Source of the DNA: Maricaulis sp.
Lineage (GTDB): Bacteria; Pseudomonadota; Alphaproteobacteria; Caulobacterales; Maricaulaceae
Assembly (NCBI RefSeq): GCF_030149515.1
Contig: NZ_JASBRI010000001.1
Location: 124,001 to 188,000 of the forward strand
Direction of reading: 5' to 3'
Length of the DNA stretch: 64,000 nt
Part shown: piece after piece, positions 61,263-64,000 of the stretch
Position numbering within the stretch: position 1 is the first letter of the stretch
Layout of the letters: every line of letters begins with the position of its first letter
Program-made: the position numbers and the translations under genes
The notes under the pieces: generated by a model
What the model was told of the DNA's origin: nothing
Databases searched by the model: none
What the model saw: the letters and a program-made list of their open reading frames with translations, nothing else

Positions 61263-62021
61263 CTAGGGAATATCCAGCGGGGTGGGCCGGATGCCACCGG
61301 GCGCGGAAATACCGAACACATCCCGCATCACGTCTTCGCCCAAGGCATCGGCTGGTGCGCCGTCGGCCGCAATCGCGCCAGTTCTGAGCACCACGACCCG
61401 GTCGGCATAGCGGGCCGCCAGGTCCAGCGCATGCACCGCCACCACGACATGCGCGCCGCGCGCCGCCGCCGATCTCAGAATTTCCATCACGCCGAGCTGA
61501 TGGCGGATATCCAGGGCCGCCGTCGGCTCGTCCAGGACCAGAACGGGCGTTTCCCCAGCCAGCACACGCGCCAGCAGGACCCGCGCCCGCTCACCCGAGG
61601 ACAGGGTGTCGAACCGCCGCTCGGCGAGTCCGGTCACGCCGGTCTGGTCCATGGCGCGCGCGATCGCCGCCTCGTCTGTCCCGCTCAGCCGCCGCAGCGG
61701 CTTCAGCCACGGAGCCCGGCCCAGCGCGACAATCGTCCGCACCGTCACCGGCCAGGCCGACCGCCCGTCCGGCGCGAGATAACCGATAGTGCGGGCCCGG
61801 TCGCGATCCGGCATGCCCGCAAGCGCACGGCCGTTCACGAAGACCCGGCCGGAGGTCGGCGCCAGCAGGCCCGCAGCCAGTTTGAGCAGGGTGGACTTTC
61901 CGGCCCCGTTGGGGCCGACCAGCGCGGTCACCCCCGGTGTCTCCAGGCAGAGATCCAGCCCGTCGATGACGAGCCGGCTGCCATATCCGAAACGGGCATT
62001 CCGGAATTGCGGACCGCTCAT
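61263..62021 (-). CDS. btuD: ABC transporter ATPase, cobalamin/iron-chelate type
   Basis: 252 residues: Walker A GPNGAGKST, signature LSSGERARVLLARVLAG and Walker B PVLVLDEPTAALD in FecE/BtuD style. Partner of the permease upstream, with which it shares an ATGA overlap (62018-62021). Cobalamin specificity follows from the binding-protein gene. Confidence 0.9.
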   Translation of the reverse strand: MSGPQFRNARFGYGSRLVIDGLDLCLETPGVTALVGPNGAGKSTLLKLAAGLLAPTSGRVFVNGRALAGMPDRDRARTIGYLAPDGRSAWPVTVRTIVALGRAPWLKPLRRLSGTDEAAIARAMDQTGVTGLAERRFDTLSSGERARVLLARVLAGETPVLVLDEPTAALDIRHQLGVMEILRSAAARGAHVVVAVHALDLAARYADRVVVLRTGAIAADGAPADALGEDVMRDVFGISAPGGIRPTPLDIP

Positions 62022-63007
62022 GGCGCCACCCTTTGCGTCGAGCGTACAAGCCAGAGGAAGAAGGGCGCACCGGTCAACGCGGTCAGCACGCCGAGATAGA
62101 GCGGCATTCCGGGGCCGGAGATCAGTCGCGCGAACAGGTCGGCCAAGGTGATCAGCAAGGCACCGCCCAGCATGGACGGCACGATCAGCGCAGCGGGACG
62201 GAAGGCCACGAGCGGGCGCAGCAGGTGTGGCACGATCAGTCCGACAAAGCCGATGGCGCCGGCCACGGCGACACCGCCGCCCACGGCCAGGGCGGTGCCC
62301 GTCACCACGGTCAGTCGCAGGCGTGCCAGATCGATACCCAGGCTGCGGGCCGTGTCCTCGCCCAGGCTCAACGCATCGATGGCGCGATGCGCGGTCAGGA
62401 GGACGGTCAGACCGGTCGCGATCAGCGGGCCGGCGAACATCACCTCATTCCAGCTGGCATCGGTCAGCGAGCCCATCAGCCAGTAGGCGATTTCCGACAG
62501 GGCCCAGGGATTGGGCGCGAGATTCATCAACAGCGCTGTTGCCGCCCCCGCCATCGCATTCACCGCCACACCCGCCAGGATCAGTGTCGTTGCGGAAGCA
62601 CCGCGCCCGGCGATCAGGAACAACAGGGCCACCCCGGCAGCCGCGCCGGCCACGCCGGCCAGCGGCAGGGCCAGCGCGAACGCGGCCGAAAGGCCGAAAT
62701 AGAGCGCCGAGACGGCCCCCAGCCCGGCGCTGGCGGAGACGCCGACAATGCCCGGATCGGCCAGCGGATTGCGGAAAAATCCCTGCAGCACGGCCCCGGC
62801 CCCGCCCAGTCCGGCACCCACCAGAACTCCCAGAAGCAGGCGCGGCAGGCGCAGTTCGCGCAGGATGAGCGCGTCCAGCGTTTCGCCGCCGCTCAATGCC
62901 CGGCCCAGGCTGACCGGGTTCAAACGGGCATCGCCGCAGAACAGGGCAAGCGCCGCGGCGACCAGCAGCAAGAGGGCGAGGGCCAGGATCAGTCGAAATC
63001 CGGTCAT
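62018..63007 (-). CDS. btuC: ABC transporter permease, FecCD/BtuC family
   Basis: 329 residues with about ten membrane helices. LPRLLLGVLVGAGLGGAGAV and QGFFRNPLADPGIVGVSASA are the family signature, and GFVGLIVPHLLR the coupling region. The ATG at 63007 is the conventional start; a longer open frame upstream lies within the binding-protein gene. It overlaps that gene by ATGA at 63004-63007. Confidence 0.92.
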   Translation of the reverse strand: MTGFRLILALALLLLVAAALALFCGDARLNPVSLGRALSGGETLDALILRELRLPRLLLGVLVGAGLGGAGAVLQGFFRNPLADPGIVGVSASAGLGAVSALYFGLSAAFALALPLAGVAGAAAGVALLFLIAGRGASATTLILAGVAVNAMAGAATALLMNLAPNPWALSEIAYWLMGSLTDASWNEVMFAGPLIATGLTVLLTAHRAIDALSLGEDTARSLGIDLARLRLTVVTGTALAVGGGVAVAGAIGFVGLIVPHLLRPLVAFRPAALIVPSMLGGALLITLADLFARLISGPGMPLYLGVLTALTGAPFFLWLVRSTQRVAP

Positions 63008-63879
63008 GGCGTCCCCGCCCATGCGTCCAGCGCATCGGCGATGCGTTCGGCGGCATCGATCAGGCGCGGCCCGGCACAGGGCCAGTCGCCGGCCGGAATG
63101 TCGACCCGCGCAGCATCCTCCAGCAGATGCCGGTAGGCGGCATGATGGACGCCGTGATTGAAGGTCGATCTGAACCCGTCGGTGAAGAAGCTGGTCAACA
63201 CGATATCGGTCTCGACGGTCAGAAAGGTTTCCGGATCCGAGCGGGTCCAGCCGGAGATGCCGTCCCGGGCCATGACATTGATCCCGCCGGCCGCGGCGAT
63301 GGCGGCATCGATATAGGTCCCCGCTCCGGCCGAACCGCCCGAGGCGCTGAGATAGAGTACGCGCGGGCGCATGCCGCGCCGCTCGGTACGCGCGGCGAGC
63401 GCATCCAGGCGGGCGTCGAGGTCGGCGATCGCCGCCTCCGCCCGGCCTGCTTCGCCCAGCCGGTCGCCAAGGGCCAGCAGATTGGCGCGGACGCCGTCGA
63501 AGTCGTCGCTCCAGGCAAGCTCGAACGTGTCCAGTTCCGCCCGCTCCATGAGACGGGCGGTACGACCGCCCCCGCCCGGATCGAAAACGGTGAGATCCGG
63601 CGCCAGCGTGTAAAGACGTTCGGCATCGCTCCAGGCGGCCGGCAGGTCGCGGGCCCAGTCCGGCGCGGCGGACACCGGCTGTGCGGCCTGCCAGGACAGG
63701 GCGGAGATCCGCCCCGGCCCGGCCACGGCCAGCACATAGGCGTCCGCACACAATGCGGTCGAGGCGATTCCGCCCGCGCGCGGCACCGCCGTCACATTCG
63801 AGGCATGCACCGGACTAGCCGCCAGTAAGGCGCAGACCCAGATACAGGCCCCGGCCCGGCGTGTGATAGCCGAACACAT
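63004..63879 (-). CDS. btuF: Periplasmic binding protein, cobalamin type (BtuF-like)
   Basis: 291 residues with a signal peptide (MCSAITRRAGACIWVCALLA, cleavage after VHA). The mature start GGIASTALCADAYVLAVAGPG matches the S-x-x-L-C-x-D-x-x-L pattern of B12-type binding proteins, and APDLTVF and DIVLTSFF are typical of the two lobes. The ATG at 63879 gives a proper signal peptide but places the first 21 or so codons inside the 3' end of the upstream receptor gene. Confidence 0.82.
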   Translation of the reverse strand: MCSAITRRAGACIWVCALLAASPVHASNVTAVPRAGGIASTALCADAYVLAVAGPGRISALSWQAAQPVSAAPDWARDLPAAWSDAERLYTLAPDLTVFDPGGGGRTARLMERAELDTFELAWSDDFDGVRANLLALGDRLGEAGRAEAAIADLDARLDALAARTERRGMRPRVLYLSASGGSAGAGTYIDAAIAAAGGINVMARDGISGWTRSDPETFLTVETDIVLTSFFTDGFRSTFNHGVHHAAYRHLLEDAARVDIPAGDWPCAGPRLIDAAERIADALDAWAGTP

Positions 63880-64000
63880 CCTGATACTCCTCATCGAGCA
63901 GGTTCTCGCCCCGGACATAGACTTGCACATTCTCCGCGGCGTCCCAGCGCACCTGTCCGCCGACCAGCGTATACGCATCCAGCGTCACCGTCCGGAACGT
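63815..64000 (-). CDS. btuB: 3' end of a TonB-dependent receptor, BtuB-like (partial)
   Basis: The last 61 codons of a gene entering from the right edge. The translated end, with VRGENLLDEEYQDVFGY, then TPGRGLYLGLRLTGG and TAG at 63815-63817, is the classical last beta-strands of BtuB/FepA-type receptors. In this setting, followed by btuF-btuC-btuD, it should be the outer-membrane cobalamin receptor. Any cobalamin riboswitch would lie upstream, outside the window. It overlaps btuF by 65 bp. Confidence 0.85.
   Translation of the reverse strand, partial: TFRTVTLDAYTLVGGQVRWDAAENVQVYVRGENLLDEEYQDVFGYHTPGRGLYLGLRLTGG

Noticed and set aside
1..64000. CRISPR array, transposase, integrase, att sites or prophage genes
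   Set aside because: No regularly spaced repeats with unique spacers, no DDE or tyrosine recombinase motifs, and no direct repeat of the tRNA-Val 3' end were seen.
62018..64000. Cobalamin riboswitch
   Set aside because: Expected upstream of the receptor gene, whose 5' end is beyond the right edge; no B12-box-like sequence was seen within the window.

Overview
This is a GC-rich, gene-dense stretch of a bacterial chromosome with short intergenic gaps and many ATGA/TGATG overlaps. The gene set suggests an aerobic alphaproteobacterium of the Caulobacterales/Maricaulales type: a CpdR-like response regulator next to an N-formylglutamate amidohydrolase, TonB-dependent receptors with long N-terminal plugs, an exported methyltransferase-like lipoprotein, a PrtDEF-type type I exporter, and a tRNA-Val(GAC) of ordinary alphaproteobacterial form. 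The placement is inferred from gene families; no rRNA or marker comparison was possible.

Layout. (1) 1-8200: surface polysaccharide modification. A three-gene minus-strand operon encodes a coiled-coil protein, an FkbM-like methyltransferase/coiled-coil fusion and a sulfotransferase. It is followed by gmd-fcl (GDP-L-fucose), a glycosyltransferase-like protein and two more sulfotransferases. (2) 8200-21650: a type II secretion system in several blocks: gspF-gspE (minus), a secreted cysteine-paired acidic protein with its own terminator, gspH-gspG (minus), then gspJ-K-L-M-C/N-D-O-I (plus). (3) 21650-24100: an FkbM methyltransferase with Wzt and Wzm, an ABC-2 polysaccharide exporter. (4) 24300-36350: nucleotide-sugar supply: glmS, a phosphomannomutase/phosphoglucomutase, ugd, glmM, galU, a UDP-glucuronate 4-epimerase and rfbA/rfbC-B-D. 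(5) 36350-44110: a type I secretion operon (ABC ATPase, HlyD, TolC) whose last gene is a large cadherin-repeat serralysin-like metalloprotease. (6) 44250-53530: mixed housekeeping: kdsD, gpmA, a RibD-like deaminase lacking most of its reductase domain, a pentapeptide-repeat protein, a small heat-shock protein, an exported methyltransferase-like lipoprotein, hisN, an XRE regulator, an N-formylglutamate amidohydrolase and cpdR. (7) 53560-64000: a large TonB-dependent receptor, tRNA-Val, a small hypothetical gene, a divergent histidine kinase/LuxR-type regulator pair, mrp, and a cobalamin-type uptake operon (btuD, btuC, btuF and the 3' end of a TonB receptor running off the window).

How it fits together. 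Regions 1, 3, 4 and kdsD form an envelope-polysaccharide economy: UDP-GlcNAc, UDP-GlcA/GalA, dTDP-rhamnose, GDP-fucose and Kdo precursors, an ABC exporter, methylation and sulfation. Two protein secretion systems lie among them, one of which carries its apparent cargo. The most interesting points are the methyltransferase/coiled-coil fusion with an exact 77-residue (11-heptad) internal duplication, which recalls chain-length rulers; the secreted protein inside the T2SS locus; the cadherin-serralysin with an N-terminal Sec-like/anchor region; and the shrunken RibD.
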